34,120 nucleotides of DNA from UMGS973 sp963609975 (GCA_963609975.1 CAVDMD010000005.1:1-34120), one strand, 5' to 3'; positions 16,441-25,306 are shown, counted from the first letter of the stretch. Made by a program: numbers and translations. The notes: a model not told the origin generated them from the letters alone.

Positions 16441-18729
16441 ATGAAAAAAAGGATTTGTCTGGCATTGGGAACACTGGTTATAGCGATGAGCATATTTTCG
16501 CCTATGCTTGCATGGGCGGAGCCGGAAACCGAAAATCCGGGAGAAACCACAGAGCCTTCCACAGAGGAGCCTGTTACTCCGGAGACTCCGAGCAAGCCCG
16601 ATACACAGACCGAAAAACCGGACAGCAGCAATAAGAATAACAGTCAGAACAGCAGCAGCAAAAATAACAGCAGCTCGAATAACAGCAGCAGTCAGAACAG
16701 CAGCGACAGCAGCAATACGCAGCAGCAGAATACAGTTCAGCAGGAGGCTGCGGAGCCTGAGCAGCAGAGCAGTATCGACAAAGGCGTGGCTTCGATCATA
16801 TTCACTCACGATATGCATTCTCATCTCGACTCCGAAACTGTAGTCAAAAACGGCAAAAACACCTCGCAGGGAGGGTTTGCGAGAATGGCGACTGCATTTA
16901 AGGAGATCTCGCCTGACTATCAGAACGACAGCTTCATACTTGACGGCGGAGATTTTTCCATGGGAACCGCATACCAGACAATATTTGAGGGCTATGCCGC
17001 AGAGCTGAGAATGATGGCTTATCTGGGATACGATGCGTTCACCCTCGGAAATCACGAGTTTGACTACAGATCCAAAGGACTTGCCAATATGCTCGAAAAC
17101 GCAGTTTCAAAAAACGAGGCAGGAGACAAACTGGAGCTTCCGAAGCTTGTTATAGGCAATATTGACTGGGATAAGACTCTGGCGGAGAAGGAGCTTGCAG
17201 AGGACGGGGCAAATCTGCAGCAGGCATTCAAGACATACGGCGCAGAGGAGAGCTATACCGTAATCGAAAAAAACGATGTCAGAATTGCGGTATTTGGGAT
17301 ATTCGGCCAAGAGGCCGATGAATATGCGCCCGAAAGCGGCACATATTTTACGGATCAGATTGATACAGCCCAAAAAATAGTCAGAAACATCAAAGCAAAC
17401 GAAAAAGACATAGATCTGATAGTGTGTCTGTCCCACAGCGGTACCAAAGAGGACAGCAGTGAATCAGAGGACGAGCAGCTTGCAGAGGCAGTTCCGGATA
17501 TAGACCTTATCATCAGCGGACATACACACACAGAACTCAAACAGCCGATTAAAGTCGGAGATACAGTAATCGCATCGTGCGGTGAATATACTCACAATAT
17601 AGGGTATGTGACATTCAAAAAAAACGCATCGGGCAGGTATACTCTCGACACCTACAGACTCATACCTCTTGACAGCAGTGTTACAGAGGATGCGGCTACC
17701 CTGAGCGAGCTTGCATATTTCAGAAGCATAGCGGACAGCAGATATTTTTCAAGGTTCGGATATTCGCTTGATACCGTACTTGCAAGAAGCAAGGTGGTAT
17801 TTACGGATATAGACAGCTTCGGCAAGGAGCAGGGAGAGGACACTCTGGGCAATCTGCTTGCGGACTCATATATACACGCAGTCAAAGAGGCAGAAGGCAA
17901 GGATTATGAGGAAGTGGACGTGGCGGTGGTTCCGTCCGGAATCGTCAGAGCCTCGCTTCCGCTTGGCGATATAACAGTGGCGGATGCATTCAACGTGCTT
18001 TCGCTCGGTACGGGTGCAGACGGCACTCCGGGTTATCCGCTGGTAAGTATGTACCTTACAGGCAAAGAACTCAAAGCCCTTGCGGAGGTTGACGCTACAG
18101 TGTCGGATATGATGCCCGAGGCAAGGCTTTACATAAGCGGGATGTCCTATACAATCAACAGCAGCCGCCTCATATTAAACCGCGCGGTTGACATCAGAAA
18201 AGGTGTGGGAGATGACGCGCAGGCACTTGAAAACAAAAAACTTTACAGGGTTGTTTCAGACCTTTATTCCTGTCAGATGCTTGCAAGTGTGAAAGACAAA
18301 TCCTACGGACTTCTGTCGATTGTTCCAAAAGACAGCGAAGGCAATATGGTTCTGAATTATGAGGATTACATACTCAAAACAGGCAAGCAGGAGCTGAAGG
18401 CATGGTATGCCGTTGCAGGCTATCTTGACTCGATGGGAACAGTATCCTCAGAATACAAGCAGACCGAGGGACGCAAGGTGCTTACAGACAGCAAAAATCT
18501 CGGGGAGCTTCTCAAGCAGCCGAACAAGGTGGGCTGGCTTGCAAGGCTTGTGGTGCTGGTGCCGGTTATAATAATACTGCTTATCATTGCGGCGATAGTC
18601 ATAAAACGGCGCAGGCGTGATGCAAATATGATGTTCAGCGTAAGCGACAGACAGAAAAAAGCAATATTTGCTCCGGCCAAAAAACAAAAAAATATTTTCT
18701 CCGGAAAAAACAGGAGATGGTTCAAATAA
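16441..18729 (+). CDS. Secreted, membrane-anchored 5'-nucleotidase-type phosphoesterase
   Basis: A 762-residue exported metallophosphoesterase of the UshA/5'-nucleotidase family, expected to release phosphate from nucleotides outside the cell. An N-terminal signal peptide (MKKR then a hydrophobic core, likely cut after AWA at residue 26) is followed by an Asn/Ser/Gln/Pro-rich linker to about residue 115. Metal ligands appear as FTHDMHSH (121-128), DGGDFSMGT, GNHEFD (G203-N-H-E) and SGHTHTE (H361, H363). The C-terminal 5'-nucleotidase domain follows. Near the end is a membrane helix (about 701-722) and a very basic tail, with no LPxTG motif, so it is held by a transmembrane anchor. ATG at 16441 is chosen over a TTG at 16423 because GGGAGAT precedes it and it begins the signal peptide. 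Confidence 0.9.
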   Translation: MKKRICLALGTLVIAMSIFSPMLAWAEPETENPGETTEPSTEEPVTPETPSKPDTQTEKPDSSNKNNSQNSSSKNNSSSNNSSSQNSSDSSNTQQQNTVQQEAAEPEQQSSIDKGVASIIFTHDMHSHLDSETVVKNGKNTSQGGFARMATAFKEISPDYQNDSFILDGGDFSMGTAYQTIFEGYAAELRMMAYLGYDAFTLGNHEFDYRSKGLANMLENAVSKNEAGDKLELPKLVIGNIDWDKTLAEKELAEDGANLQQAFKTYGAEESYTVIEKNDVRIAVFGIFGQEADEYAPESGTYFTDQIDTAQKIVRNIKANEKDIDLIVCLSHSGTKEDSSESEDEQLAEAVPDIDLIISGHTHTELKQPIKVGDTVIASCGEYTHNIGYVTFKKNASGRYTLDTYRLIPLDSSVTEDAATLSELAYFRSIADSRYFSRFGYSLDTVLARSKVVFTDIDSFGKEQGEDTLGNLLADSYIHAVKEAEGKDYEEVDVAVVPSGIVRASLPLGDITVADAFNVLSLGTGADGTPGYPLVSMYLTGKELKALAEVDATVSDMMPEARLYISGMSYTINSSRLILNRAVDIRKGVGDDAQALENKKLYRVVSDLYSCQMLASVKDKSYGLLSIVPKDSEGNMVLNYEDYILKTGKQELKAWYAVAGYLDSMGTVSSEYKQTEGRKVLTDSKNLGELLKQPNKVGWLARLVVLVPVIIILLIIAAIVIKRRRRDANMMFSVSDRQKKAIFAPAKKQKNIFSGKNRRWFK

Positions 18730-18763
18730 TACATTACAGATCAGACAGGAAAGAGGTGTAATT

Positions 18764-20776
18764 ATGCATTGGTCAGATGAAATCGCTCAGCGAATCATTA
18801 AAAAAAGACCTGACAAAGAGGAATATGTATGCGCTGCAGGCATCAGCCCGTCAGGTTCAATTCATATAGGAAATTTCAGAGATATAGCTACGGCATATTT
18901 TGTATGCAAGGCGCTTAGGAGAGCAGGCAAAAAAGCAAGACTTCTTTTTTCATGGGATGAGCTTGACAGGCTCAGAAAAGTGCCTGTAAATGTTGCCAAG
19001 GTTAACAGCGATATGGAAAAATACATCGGATTTCCGTATGTGGATGTTCCGAATCCGTTTGAGCCTGGCAACGGCACATATGCTTCATACTTTGAAGACG
19101 AGTTTCTTGAATCAATCAAAGATTTCCATATAGATATGGACTTCAAATATCAGGCGCAGATGTACCGTTCGGGCAAATATACGGAATATATTCTGCTTGC
19201 AATGGAAAAAAGAAAAGAAATATTCGATATCCTTGACAGCTTCAGAACTCAGGATGCGGAGGAGGGTGAGAGAGACAGATACTACCCTGCAAGCATATAC
19301 TGTCCTGAATGCGGCAAGGACACTACCACAATAGTTAAATACGATGACGAAACCAAAATCGCAGAATACGAATGTGCCTGCGGACACAAGGGTACGTTTG
19401 ATTTCAAAACAGACTACAACTGCAAGCTGGCATGGAAAATAGACTGGGCGATGAGATGGGTATACGAAGGCGTTGATTTTGAGCCGGGCGGCAAGGATCA
19501 TGCAAGTCCGGGCGGCAGCTACGACACCAGCAAAGTTATATGCAAAAAGATTTTCAACAGTGACGCACCGGAATTTCAGGGCTATGAATTTATCGGCATC
19601 AAAGGCGTTGCAGGCAAGATGTCAGGCTCATCGGGTCTTAATATGACACCGGCCACACTGCTTCAGTTCTATCAGCCTGAGGTGATACTGTGGCTGTATT
19701 CAAGATGCGAGCCTACCAAGGCATTTGACTTCTGCTTCGATGACGGCATACTTCGCCAGTATTTTGAATTTGACAAGCAGTACAACGAATACAAAAACGG
19801 CACAGCCAACGAATTTATGCAGGTTGTAATGGAAAACTGCCTGCATGAGGGAAGCGACATCAAAACAGTTCCGATGTCACTTCTGGCACAGCTTGGCTCA
19901 ATAGTTGACTTCAACGTGCCTATGATGGAAACGGTATTTGAGAAGATAAACCAGCCTTACAAATATGAGGACTTCAAACAAAGACTTGATCTTGCCAAGG
20001 CATGGCTTGAAATATGCGCACCCGATCAGGCAAACAAACTGAGAACCACCAGAGACTGGGAGCTTTATGAATCCCTTGACGACGATCAGAAAAAAGAAAT
20101 CGAGCTGCTGCTGACATTCCTCAGAGATAAGGAATACGACCTTGACACTCTTAATACAGAGCTTTATGCCATACCTAAGCACGTCTACGGCGAAGATGCC
20201 CCGAATCTCAAAAAACTTCAGGGAGCATTTTTCAAGAACGTATACAAGCTCCTTATAGCCAAGGACAGAGGTCCGAGACTGTACCTGTTCCTGTATGCCA
20301 TAGACAAGGCAAGGTACCTGCATCTGCTTGACTTCTCGACTCCTAAGACAGAGGAGGAGCTGCATCCTCAGACAGCAGAGGAGCCGGCAGAGCCTGAAAG
20401 AAAAATACAGATAGAATACGGCGACCCCGATCCTGTGGAGCCGGTCAAAGAGCAGATTACCATTGACGACTTTGCCACTATGGATTTCAGAGTATGCAAG
20501 GTTCTCAAATGTCAGGAAATCAGGAAATCCCACAGCTGCTACAAGCTTACGCTGTTTGACGGCATCAAAGAGAGAGTGATTGTTTCAAGCCTCAAACAGT
20601 ATTATCTCCCTGAGGATTTAATCGGCAGGAAAATTATCGTTGTAGCCAATCTGGAGCCTGTAAGAATCACAGGAGTTCAGAGCAACGGTATGCTGCTTGC
20701 GGCAACCAACAATGCCTGCGGCTGTCAGGTTATATTCGTTGATGATATAGTTCCGGAGGGAACACAGATTAAATAA
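18764..20776 (+). CDS. lysS: Class I lysyl-tRNA synthetase with C-terminal Trbp111-type tRNA-binding domain
   Basis: This is the archaeal-type class I LysRS, not the class II enzyme of most bacteria. It starts MHWSDEIAQRIIKKRP and has the HIGH-type motif SIHIGN (H34-I-G-N37), a Cys4 zinc ribbon (CPECG ... CACGHKG, about 180-210) and the KMSKS-type loop K285-M-S-G-S. The helical anticodon-binding region follows. After a Glu/Pro-rich linker (about 530-560), residues about 563-670 are an OB-fold like Trbp111 or the MetRS C-terminus (ITIDDFATMDFRV ... VVANLEPVRITGVQSNGMLLAA). That fusion gives 670 residues against roughly 500-550 for the usual class I enzyme. ATG at 18764 follows AAGAGGTG; a longer reading from 18668 overlaps the nucleotidase gene and is rejected. 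Confidence 0.93.
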   Translation: MHWSDEIAQRIIKKRPDKEEYVCAAGISPSGSIHIGNFRDIATAYFVCKALRRAGKKARLLFSWDELDRLRKVPVNVAKVNSDMEKYIGFPYVDVPNPFEPGNGTYASYFEDEFLESIKDFHIDMDFKYQAQMYRSGKYTEYILLAMEKRKEIFDILDSFRTQDAEEGERDRYYPASIYCPECGKDTTTIVKYDDETKIAEYECACGHKGTFDFKTDYNCKLAWKIDWAMRWVYEGVDFEPGGKDHASPGGSYDTSKVICKKIFNSDAPEFQGYEFIGIKGVAGKMSGSSGLNMTPATLLQFYQPEVILWLYSRCEPTKAFDFCFDDGILRQYFEFDKQYNEYKNGTANEFMQVVMENCLHEGSDIKTVPMSLLAQLGSIVDFNVPMMETVFEKINQPYKYEDFKQRLDLAKAWLEICAPDQANKLRTTRDWELYESLDDDQKKEIELLLTFLRDKEYDLDTLNTELYAIPKHVYGEDAPNLKKLQGAFFKNVYKLLIAKDRGPRLYLFLYAIDKARYLHLLDFSTPKTEEELHPQTAEEPAEPERKIQIEYGDPDPVEPVKEQITIDDFATMDFRVCKVLKCQEIRKSHSCYKLTLFDGIKERVIVSSLKQYYLPEDLIGRKIIVVANLEPVRITGVQSNGMLLAATNNACGCQVIFVDDIVPEGTQIK

Positions 20777-20784
20777 CAGAAGAT

Positions 20785-20815
20785 CCCGCACAGATATAAA
20801 GTGCGGGTCTTTTTG
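20785..20815 (+). terminator. Intrinsic terminator after lysS
   Basis: CCCGCAC (20785-20791) pairs with GTGCGGG (20801-20807), followed by TCTTTTTG. Confidence 0.9.
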
Positions 20816-20839
20816 AACATTTCCGTTACGGAGGACAGT

Positions 20840-21544
20840 ATGAGACTTAACAAATACATAGCTCACGCAGGAGTTGCAAGCAGAAGAAAAGCAGACACCC
20901 TTATAGCAGGCGGCAATGTCAGAGTCAACGGCATCACAGTCAGAGAAATGGGCTATGATGTGCTGCCCGATGACAGGGTGGAGGTAAACGGAATATCCGT
21001 AAGCCCCGACACCAAAACAGTCTGCGTTGCCCTCAACAAGCCTATGGGATATATTACATCCGCATCAGACGACAGAGGTCGCAAAACAGTCATGGAGCTG
21101 GTGACGGATATAGATGCGAGGCTGTTTCCCGTCGGCAGGCTTGACTACAACACGACAGGCCTTCTGCTTATGACAAACGACGGAGATCTGGCCTACAGAC
21201 TGACTCACCCCAAACATGAGATCACCAAAAAATACAGGGCGAGAGTGGCGGGAGTGCTTTCGCCTGAGCGTATAGCCAGACTCAAAAAAGGCGTTGACAT
21301 CGGAGGCTTTGTAACATCTCCGGCCAGGGTCAGCGTCATAAAACAGACGGCACATTCGGCTATAGTTGAAATCGAAATTCACGAGGGCAAAAACCGTCAG
21401 GTGAGAAAAATGTTCGCAGCGGTAGGCAATCATGTTCAGGAGCTTGAGCGTATAGCCATAGGCGACATCAGGCTGGGCAGGACCAAAGAGGGCCACTACA
21501 GGAAACTGACAGGGGAGGAAATAGAATACCTCAAAAACTGCTAG
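20840..21544 (+). CDS. rluB: RsuA/RluB-family rRNA pseudouridine synthase
   Basis: A 234-residue pseudouridine synthase acting on ribosomal RNA. An S4 RNA-binding domain opens the protein (MRLNKYIAHAGVASRRKADTLIAGGNVRVNG, about 1-60). The catalytic domain has the hallmark GRLDYNTTGLLLMTNDG with catalytic D102, and later EGKNRQVRKMF. The family includes RsuA (16S), RluB, RluE and RluF (23S); RluB is the usual assignment in Bacillota, but the target base cannot be read from sequence. The ATG at 20840 follows GGAGG and puts the S4 domain at the N-terminus; the upstream in-frame extension crosses the terminator and is rejected. Confidence 0.93.
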   Translation: MRLNKYIAHAGVASRRKADTLIAGGNVRVNGITVREMGYDVLPDDRVEVNGISVSPDTKTVCVALNKPMGYITSASDDRGRKTVMELVTDIDARLFPVGRLDYNTTGLLLMTNDGDLAYRLTHPKHEITKKYRARVAGVLSPERIARLKKGVDIGGFVTSPARVSVIKQTAHSAIVEIEIHEGKNRQVRKMFAAVGNHVQELERIAIGDIRLGRTKEGHYRKLTGEEIEYLKNC

Positions 21545-21576
21545 GGCAACTGGTCGAGCAGAGAACAGCCGGATCA

Positions 21577-21747
21577 AAGGATATTTACAGACAGTCAAAG
21601 GGAGAAAAATCTGAAGACAGAGAGATACTGAAAAGAAGCAGAACCCTTAGAGAATACAGCAGGTTCATATGGCTTGTGAAGAAATATCCTGATAAACATA
21701 TGAGCCTTGAGAAAGCAGTGGAGGCTGCGATCAGGCGGATTCTCAGC
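21577..21747 (+). pseudogene. Remnant of an Rpn/PD-(D/E)XK transposase-family protein (C-terminal region)
   Basis: A stop-free stretch of about 57 codons right after rluB encodes a segment with ILKRSRTLREYSRFI and then MSLEKAVEAAIRRIL. This resembles the conserved region after the nuclease domain in clostridial Rpn-type nuclease/transposase-family proteins (pattern: short repeat, then EYSxFI, then LexAVxxAI). The N-terminal nuclease domain and a start with ribosome site are missing, and the frame runs into the convergent permease gene. It looks like a decayed fragment. The assignment rests on recalled family patterns only. Confidence 0.4.
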
Positions 21748-21767
21748 CTGCAAAGTGAAGAATATTT

Positions 21768-21797
21768 AAGAGGCAAGCCGCTGCAGGTTTGCCTCTT
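21768..21797. terminator. Probable bidirectional terminator between convergent genes
   Basis: AAGAGGCAA (21768-21776) and TTGCCTCTT (21789-21797) are a perfect 9-bp dyad located between rluB and the end of the permease gene. A and T bases flank both sides, though neither T tract is long. Confidence 0.6.
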
Positions 21798-21810
21798 TGA
21801 GTCAGTACCG

Positions 21811-23886
21811 CTATTCGGAAAGCGCTTTCCTGAAATCGTCAGGCAGGGTGTTTTCTGAGTATGATATGGTGTATACATAGGTTTTTGCAGAGCCCTTGAA
21901 TTTCAGATCCAGCTCAAGCTGGTAAAACGTCTGGGCGCTAAAATCCGAAATGCTTGTATTTTTGTACGCTTCAAGTATGTCGCTTAGCGTTTTGCCTTTC
22001 AGTATGCCCGTCACATCTGTGGTGCTGCCGTCGGAATCGCTGTAAACCGATGCGTTTTTTACGGTATATTCCGATGGATCAATCTTTGAATAATATCCGT
22101 GTTTTTTAAGCCAGCTTATTGTGTTTTTGTCACTGCCCAGAACAGGGATTGTGCTGTAGTCGCCGGCATAGTACCCGTACTTGTCGGGGGCGGACTGAGA
22201 AATATTTATTTCGCCGATGGAGATGTTTGACAAAAGCTCCTCCTCAAAGGTTCTGGCTCTGAAGTCTTTTTCCATGGCTTCAACAAGTTCCTCTGTCTGC
22301 GCAGGATTTATTGCTATCCAGTTGTTTTTTTCCGATGCCTCCTCTGATATGTTTGAGCACAGTGCTAATGACACCTTGCTCAGATCCTTTAACATATCGC
22401 TGTTATACAATGAGGATATGTCTTTGTATTCGGCAGATTCATAGATTGCTTTGAGAGCTTCGCTGTTCATTATGAAGTCATCAGATAAATCATAGCATCT
22501 TTTGACTGTATGACCGTTTTTAAGCCTGTAGCTGCAGTCTGATGACGTGTTGCCGAGGGTGTAGTCGAGAACACCTGAAATTACCGCAGACGGTTTTTGT
22601 GAAAGCAGTTCCTTGTGTAGAGCTATGACGTTTTCAATGTTTTCCTTTGAGGTAAATTCAGCGGGCTGATTGTTGTATGCGCCATGTATGAGTCTGTTGC
22701 CGCTTCCTGCCAATATATCGGTTGATGCCGATCTGATATTATCCTCTGCAGGAATCCTGTTTTCATAGCCTGTGACATCAAATGCAAATACGCTTATAAA
22801 TACGGCGATTGTCACTATGTATATACCAAGAGCCCTGAATGTGCTTCTGTTAAAAACTCTTGTTGTTTTGAGTGCGAGCATACGGCTCAGTATATAGAAG
22901 ATAACTGTTCCTGAGATAAACCATATGAAAAATCTGTTTTCCTCTCCCGCAAACAGACCTATTATGGTTGAAGCAAAAAACGTTATCAGTCCGCATACCA
23001 CGGGTATCATAAATTTGAACACAAGAGGCTCTGTGGCGTTTTCGAGTTTTCTTTGTCTGTAAAGAAAATATCCTGCGGCGGCAATGGCGGCCGATACGAG
23101 AATATATACGATTACAGGCACTATATTTACACTGTCCGAATTTGGAAATTCTCCGGTTCTCATAGATGTTATGCCAAGTATGGGTGAAGACAGCTTGATC
23201 ACATGGAGCATTGACGATGAGGTCGAAAATCCGTAGAGAAAAAGCTGTGCATATTCACATATAAACGCAAGCAGGGCAGGTACCAGAGCATTAAGCCCGA
23301 AAGCGCCTATTACGTGCATTACGGAGGTTCCGCAGAGCATACCCGCAAACACCGATACCACATATACAAACAGCATGATCAGCAGAAGCAGCAGCGCCGT
23401 AACAAGAACGCTTTTGGCTGTAAACATATCCCTGCCTTTCAGAGCGTCGGCAGCCGCGCTGTAGTACATATTGGCATCATAATATACAGGCTTTGCAATC
23501 AGCATAAGTATTATGGCGTTTACTATGACCGGTACGGCTGCAAGCAGATAACCCGAAAGCAGATGTCCCGCATAAAGCTGCCCTCTTGTTACCGGCAGGC
23601 TGTGGCATACGGCTGTGGCGTTTACAAGGTGCATATATCTGAAAACCACAACGGCCGCAAGAACTGCAAATATGCAGACAGCGCCTGTCATAAACATATT
23701 TGACATATCCATAGTCGCTTTTATATATTCCGATACAGAAGCGGGATTTGAGTAATTTATAATTATTACCGAGGTTGTGGCGAGAAAAAGCACCAGAAAT
23801 TCAGCAAGCGATAAAACCCAGAATCTTCGGAAGTCGTTGAACATTACTGTTCTGACCGGCTTAGAGCAGGATGCTGCTGTATTCAT
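21811..23886 (-). CDS. ABC transporter permease with large C-terminal extracytoplasmic domain
   Basis: A 691-residue membrane subunit of the ABC transporter encoded upstream. The N-terminal half has several membrane segments (for example about 24-46, 70-90, 108-130 and 160-190, with more up to about 400), as in ABC-2-type permeases. After about residue 400 comes a hydrophilic domain of roughly 290 residues, probably outside the cell, with no motif I recognise; some similar clostridial permeases carry an uncharacterised domain here. The ATG at 23884-23886 is chosen because GGGAGGTG lies 6-7 nt before it. It overlaps the end of the ATPase gene by 26 nt, implying coupled translation. By analogy with Bacillus Ytr systems it may respond to cell-wall stress; the substrate is unknown. 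Confidence 0.85.
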   Translation of the reverse strand: MNTAASCSKPVRTVMFNDFRRFWVLSLAEFLVLFLATTSVIIINYSNPASVSEYIKATMDMSNMFMTGAVCIFAVLAAVVVFRYMHLVNATAVCHSLPVTRGQLYAGHLLSGYLLAAVPVIVNAIILMLIAKPVYYDANMYYSAAADALKGRDMFTAKSVLVTALLLLLIMLFVYVVSVFAGMLCGTSVMHVIGAFGLNALVPALLAFICEYAQLFLYGFSTSSSMLHVIKLSSPILGITSMRTGEFPNSDSVNIVPVIVYILVSAAIAAAGYFLYRQRKLENATEPLVFKFMIPVVCGLITFFASTIIGLFAGEENRFFIWFISGTVIFYILSRMLALKTTRVFNRSTFRALGIYIVTIAVFISVFAFDVTGYENRIPAEDNIRSASTDILAGSGNRLIHGAYNNQPAEFTSKENIENVIALHKELLSQKPSAVISGVLDYTLGNTSSDCSYRLKNGHTVKRCYDLSDDFIMNSEALKAIYESAEYKDISSLYNSDMLKDLSKVSLALCSNISEEASEKNNWIAINPAQTEELVEAMEKDFRARTFEEELLSNISIGEINISQSAPDKYGYYAGDYSTIPVLGSDKNTISWLKKHGYYSKIDPSEYTVKNASVYSDSDGSTTDVTGILKGKTLSDILEAYKNTSISDFSAQTFYQLELDLKFKGSAKTYVYTISYSENTLPDDFRKALSE

Positions 23887-24757
23887 TTTTTTCACCTCCC
23901 AGTTCATAAATAAATATTTCTTCAAGTGTAAGAGGAAGCATATCAAGTATCAGAGGGTTGTACGGAGAAAGCGCTTCTTCTATCTCCTCCGCGCTGTTTC
24001 TGACAATCAGCATATCAACGCTGCCGGTTGTGGTGCGGCTCAGGATGTTAAGAGTCCTGTAAGGGTCGCTCTGAGGGGCTGCAAACGCTGCCTGTACCTT
24101 GTGTATGTTTGACTTGAGATCGTCAAGCTCTTTTTCGAGTACAAGCTCTCCTGCAGAGAGTATTCCCACAGTATCGCAGATTCCCTCGATTTCCTTGAGA
24201 TTGTGGGATGATATTATGACCGTCAGCTCTCTTTCGGCGACATCGTTTACTATGATGTCCCATACGGTTCTTCTTACGATTGGATCAAGCCCGTCAACAG
24301 GCTCGTCGAGAACAAGCACATCGGGCATTGCCGATATGGCCAGTGTGAATGCCGCCTGTTTTTGCATACCCTTTGAAAACCTTATTATCTTCTTGCCGCG
24401 GTCAAGGCCGAAAGCGTTTACAAGAGCATCAAATCTGCTGTCGTTCCATTTCGGATACATGCCTGCATACAGCCTGCGCATATCTTTGAGATTGTAGTTT
24501 CCGAAGAAAAACAGATCGTCAGGCACGAAGCATATGCGCTGCTTTGCGGAAGTATTCTCGTAAACCGGTCTGCCGTCCAAAGTGATACTGCCCGAATCAG
24601 GCCGTATAATTCCCGTAATGTGCTTTAATATTGTGGTTTTGCCGCTGCCGTTGGTACCGACAAGACCGTATATAGAACCCCTTCTGATGCACATCGATAC
24701 GGCTTTGAGCGCATGAACGTTTTCAAAATGCTTATCCGCCTTTGAAACTTTAATCAA
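23861..24757 (-). CDS. ABC transporter ATP-binding protein (YtrB-like)
   Basis: An ABC ATPase of about 298 residues that powers the adjacent permease. Walker A GTNGSGKT (34-41), signature FSKGMQKQ and Walker B VLVLDEP with the following D-loop VDGLD are all present, then the switch-histidine region VIISSH. The C-terminal 80 residues are typical of YtrB/CcmA-like exporters. The start is uncertain: TTG at 24757 has AGGGG about 8 nt upstream and begins IKVSKADKHF, like relatives; GTG at 24766 would add three residues but its ribosome site would be too close. Either start overlaps the end of the GntR gene, so the operon is tightly coupled. Confidence 0.93.
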   Translation of the reverse strand: MIKVSKADKHFENVHALKAVSMCIRRGSIYGLVGTNGSGKTTILKHITGIIRPDSGSITLDGRPVYENTSAKQRICFVPDDLFFFGNYNLKDMRRLYAGMYPKWNDSRFDALVNAFGLDRGKKIIRFSKGMQKQAAFTLAISAMPDVLVLDEPVDGLDPIVRRTVWDIIVNDVAERELTVIISSHNLKEIEGICDTVGILSAGELVLEKELDDLKSNIHKVQAAFAAPQSDPYRTLNILSRTTTGSVDMLIVRNSAEEIEEALSPYNPLILDMLPLTLEEIFIYELGGEKNEYSSILL

Positions 24758-25136
24758 GATGCTCACCCCTTTCTTTTACAATTTCGCCTACAGCCTTGAG
24801 AATATCCTCGTCTGTAAGACCTATATAGTGGAGCTCTTCGATATAGAATCTGATATGCTCCATGATGTTTTTGTATTTCTGCATATCAAGCACATTGGTG
24901 TCGATTTCGGACACAAACGTGCCAAGCCCCGCGGAAGTATAGATATACCCCTGACGTTCCAGTTCTTTGTAGGCCTTCTGGACGGTGTTGGGATTTATCA
25001 GCAGGAGCTTTGACAGCTCGCGCACAGAGGGAAGCTTGCTCTGAGGCGGCAGTACATTTCGCATAATAAGCTCTTTGATATTGTCTATTACCTGTTCGTA
25101 AATGGATTTGCGGCTCTTTGAATCTATCTGGAACAT
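24750..25136 (-). CDS. GntR-family repressor, YtrA subfamily
   Basis: A 128-residue regulator with an N-terminal winged helix (IYEQVIDNIKELIMRNVLPPQSKLPSVRELSKLLLINPNTVQKAYKELERQGY written as family core, about 12-66) and only a short helical C-terminus, as in YtrA members, which sit with ABC transporters. AAAGGAGG precedes the ATG at 25134-25136. It is the first gene of a three-gene operon. An inverted repeat at 25166-25190 in its own promoter fits the YtrA operator pattern, so autorepression is likely. Bacillus YtrA answers to cell-wall-active antibiotics; the signal here is unknown. Confidence 0.93.
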   Translation of the reverse strand: MFQIDSKSRKSIYEQVIDNIKELIMRNVLPPQSKLPSVRELSKLLLINPNTVQKAYKELERQGYIYTSAGLGTFVSEIDTNVLDMQKYKNIMEHIRFYIEELHYIGLTDEDILKAVGEIVKERGEHLD

Positions 25137-25165
25137 TTCAGCCTCCTTTCTATGTTTGTGTTTTG

Positions 25166-25195
25166 AGTGTACTATAACAAGCAGTACACTGTCAA
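25166..25195 (-). promoter_or_regulatory. Promoter and YtrA-type operator of the GntR-ABC operon
   Basis: On the - strand TTGACA (25195-25190) starts the promoter. The dyad AGTGTA-N13-TACACT (25166-25190) fills the region between -35 and -10. The -10 is either TACACT (18-nt spacer, 25171-25166), part of the operator itself, or the closer TATAGT. This spacing matches the YtrA operator as I recall it from Bacillus subtilis, so a bound repressor would block polymerase directly. Confidence 0.75.
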
Positions 25196-25306
25196 TAGAA
25201 AATAAAAAATTTCTTCGAATTTCTGAAAAACTTTTATTTTTGTGCAACATTTCTGTCGTTTTTTGCACTATATATATAGAGCTTTTCAGGAAAGGAATTA
25301 ATAACG

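Noticed and set aside
16620..16740. CAG/AAC-rich repeats that could be a microsatellite
   Set aside because: They encode the Ser/Asn/Gln linker of the nucleotidase in frame, with mixed codons, so a simple protein low-complexity region explains them.
18668..18763. An N-terminal extension of lysS
   Set aside because: It overlaps the end of the nucleotidase gene; MHWSDEI with its own ribosome site is the family start.
21860..21880. Another TGTATACA-like site near 21869
   Set aside because: It lies inside the coding end of the permease gene, does not match the flanking bases of TTGTATACAA, and is likely chance.
23887..23946. An N-terminal extension of the ABC permease
   Set aside because: The added 20 residues include the ribosome site itself (GGGAGGTG) before the ATG at 23886.
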